Shown one piece after another: positions 5,047-5,894 of a stretch of 5,894 nt of DNA; position 1 is the first letter of the stretch, and each line of letters begins with the position of its first letter. The translations under genes and the position numbers were made by a program. Below the pieces are notes generated by a model. It was given only the letters and a program-made list of their open reading frames with translations. It was not told where the DNA came from and ran no database searches. Source of the DNA: an uncultured Clostridia bacterium (GTDB taxonomy: Bacteria; Bacillota; Clostridia; Oscillospirales; Acutalibacteraceae); the NCBI GenBank assembly GCA_946539105.1, contig CAMNHG010000087.1, forward strand, positions 1 to 5,894. Reading direction: 5' to 3'.

Positions 5047-5894
5047 ATGGACATCAATCAGCTTAATTGCTTTATTTCGGTAGCGCAAACGCTTAATTTT
5101 TCCGAGGCGGCACGCAGGAACTACGTTTCCCAGTCAACTGTCAGCCGCTACATCGGCGAGCTTGAAAAGGAGTTCGGCGTACAGCTTTTTACGCGCTCGC
5201 ACCGCGATGTGATCATCACAAATGAAGGAAAAATCCTTCTTCCGTACGCGCTTGAAATTGTAAATACCCTCAGCAAAGCCAAAACGGTCGTTAAGCAAAT
5301 CCGCGACGGCTCAACAGGCAGGCTCACCGTCGGCTGTGACATAACCTCAATGAGCTTTCCTTCAAAGTGTCTGGAGGATTTCTCGGCGAAATACCCGGGA
5401 ATAGAGGTGGAGCTAAAGCCCTTTGACGCCGCCGACCGCAGTCAGGCTATCACAGGCGGAGAATTTGATTTTTGCTTTATGCCGCGCGATATGGTGCCCG
5501 AAAACTCGGGAATTGAAACCCTGATTACCCACACGGAACCGCTTGTATTTGTCACATCAAAGCAGGATATGGAGGGGAAGAGCGGTAAATTTAGCTTTTT
5601 GGAGCTTAGCGGACGGCGATTGTTAATACTCTCTGAATCTATCGCGCCGATTTTGTTTATGGAGATTATGGACTTGCTTCGAACCTTCCACGTCTCTCCC
5701 GAAGCTCAAACCTCGTTTGACGACTTATCATCGCTGTATCTCGCGCTCTCGGCAGGAATGGGCGTAACAATCCTGCCAAAATCTCTTGCAGGCTTTGCTT
5801 CACAAGAACGCACGGTCTGCTGTCCGATAGAGGATGTAGACACCGCTATGTCGTACGTAACGGCGTGGTCAAAATCAAACTCCAACCCCGTAGC
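5047..5894 (+). CDS. LysR-type transcriptional regulator (3' end outside window)
   Basis: The frame opens at ATG 5047 after AGGAG (5033-5037, 9-base spacing) and is still open at the right edge. It gives 282 complete codons of a family usually about 290-310 long, so only the extreme C-terminus is missing. The N-terminal winged helix-turn-helix is typical: INQLNCFISVAQTLNFSEAA (3-22), then SQSTVSRYIGELEKEFGVQL (28-47) and LF.R with ITNEGK. A linker helix (about 65-87) follows, then the periplasmic-binding-like effector domain from about residue 92 (GRLTVGCD) with the usual SAGMGVTILP (235-244). Such proteins bind DNA as tetramers and respond to a small molecule, often a pathway substrate or product. 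Its position, divergent from the ketosynthase operon across 175 bases, suggests it controls that operon and itself. The effector is unknown; an acyl compound is a guess from context. Confidence 0.93.
   Translation, partial: MDINQLNCFISVAQTLNFSEAARRNYVSQSTVSRYIGELEKEFGVQLFTRSHRDVIITNEGKILLPYALEIVNTLSKAKTVVKQIRDGSTGRLTVGCDITSMSFPSKCLEDFSAKYPGIEVELKPFDAADRSQAITGGEFDFCFMPRDMVPENSGIETLITHTEPLVFVTSKQDMEGKSGKFSFLELSGRRLLILSESIAPILFMEIMDLLRTFHVSPEAQTSFDDLSSLYLALSAGMGVTILPKSLAGFASQERTVCCPIEDVDTAMSYVTAWSKSNSNPV

Overview
The window looks like chromosomal DNA from a low-to-moderate GC Bacillota, most likely a gut-type Clostridia (Oscillospirales/Ruminococcus-like). This rests on AGGAG-type ribosome binding sites before most genes, clear TTGACA/TATAAT-type promoters, AT-rich intergenic DNA and a CBS protein typical of Gram-positives. 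The genus is not determinable by eye. No RNA genes, insertion sequences, CRISPR arrays or phage genes were seen, and no gene-free stretch exceeds about 195 bases.

Layout. At the left edge (1-62, minus) is the first part of a gene running out of the window. Facing away from it is a two-gene plus-strand operon: a five-helix membrane protein of unknown function (255-707) and a small protein with two CBS domains (716-1138). The operon starts from a good promoter at 144-172. It ends at a hairpin (1124-1147) that lies inside the end of the CBS gene and doubles as the terminator for the gene cluster arriving from the other side.

The larger unit reads leftward from 4871 to 1167: a FabF-like ketosynthase, an AMP-forming acyl-CoA ligase, a hotdog-fold acyl-CoA thioesterase and a thioredoxin. 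The ketosynthase has a near-consensus promoter (-35 at 4961-4966, extended -10 at 4938-4943). The ligase stop and the thioesterase start are one base apart, and there is no terminator between genes. Thioredoxin may also have its own promoter. A divergent LysR-type regulator gene starts at 5047 and is cut by the right edge. This gene order is the classic layout for a LysR protein controlling its neighbour.

How it may work together. The ligase can activate a carboxylic acid, the ketosynthase can make a carbon-carbon bond on an acyl thioester, and the thioesterase can release a free acid. With LysR control this looks like a small, separately regulated acyl-modification module and not the housekeeping fatty acid operon: no acyl carrier protein, reductase or dehydratase is present. 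The ketosynthase motifs also differ from textbook FabF. The 175-base control region between ketosynthase and lysR is rich in dyads and repeats, and is the most interesting non-coding part of the window.
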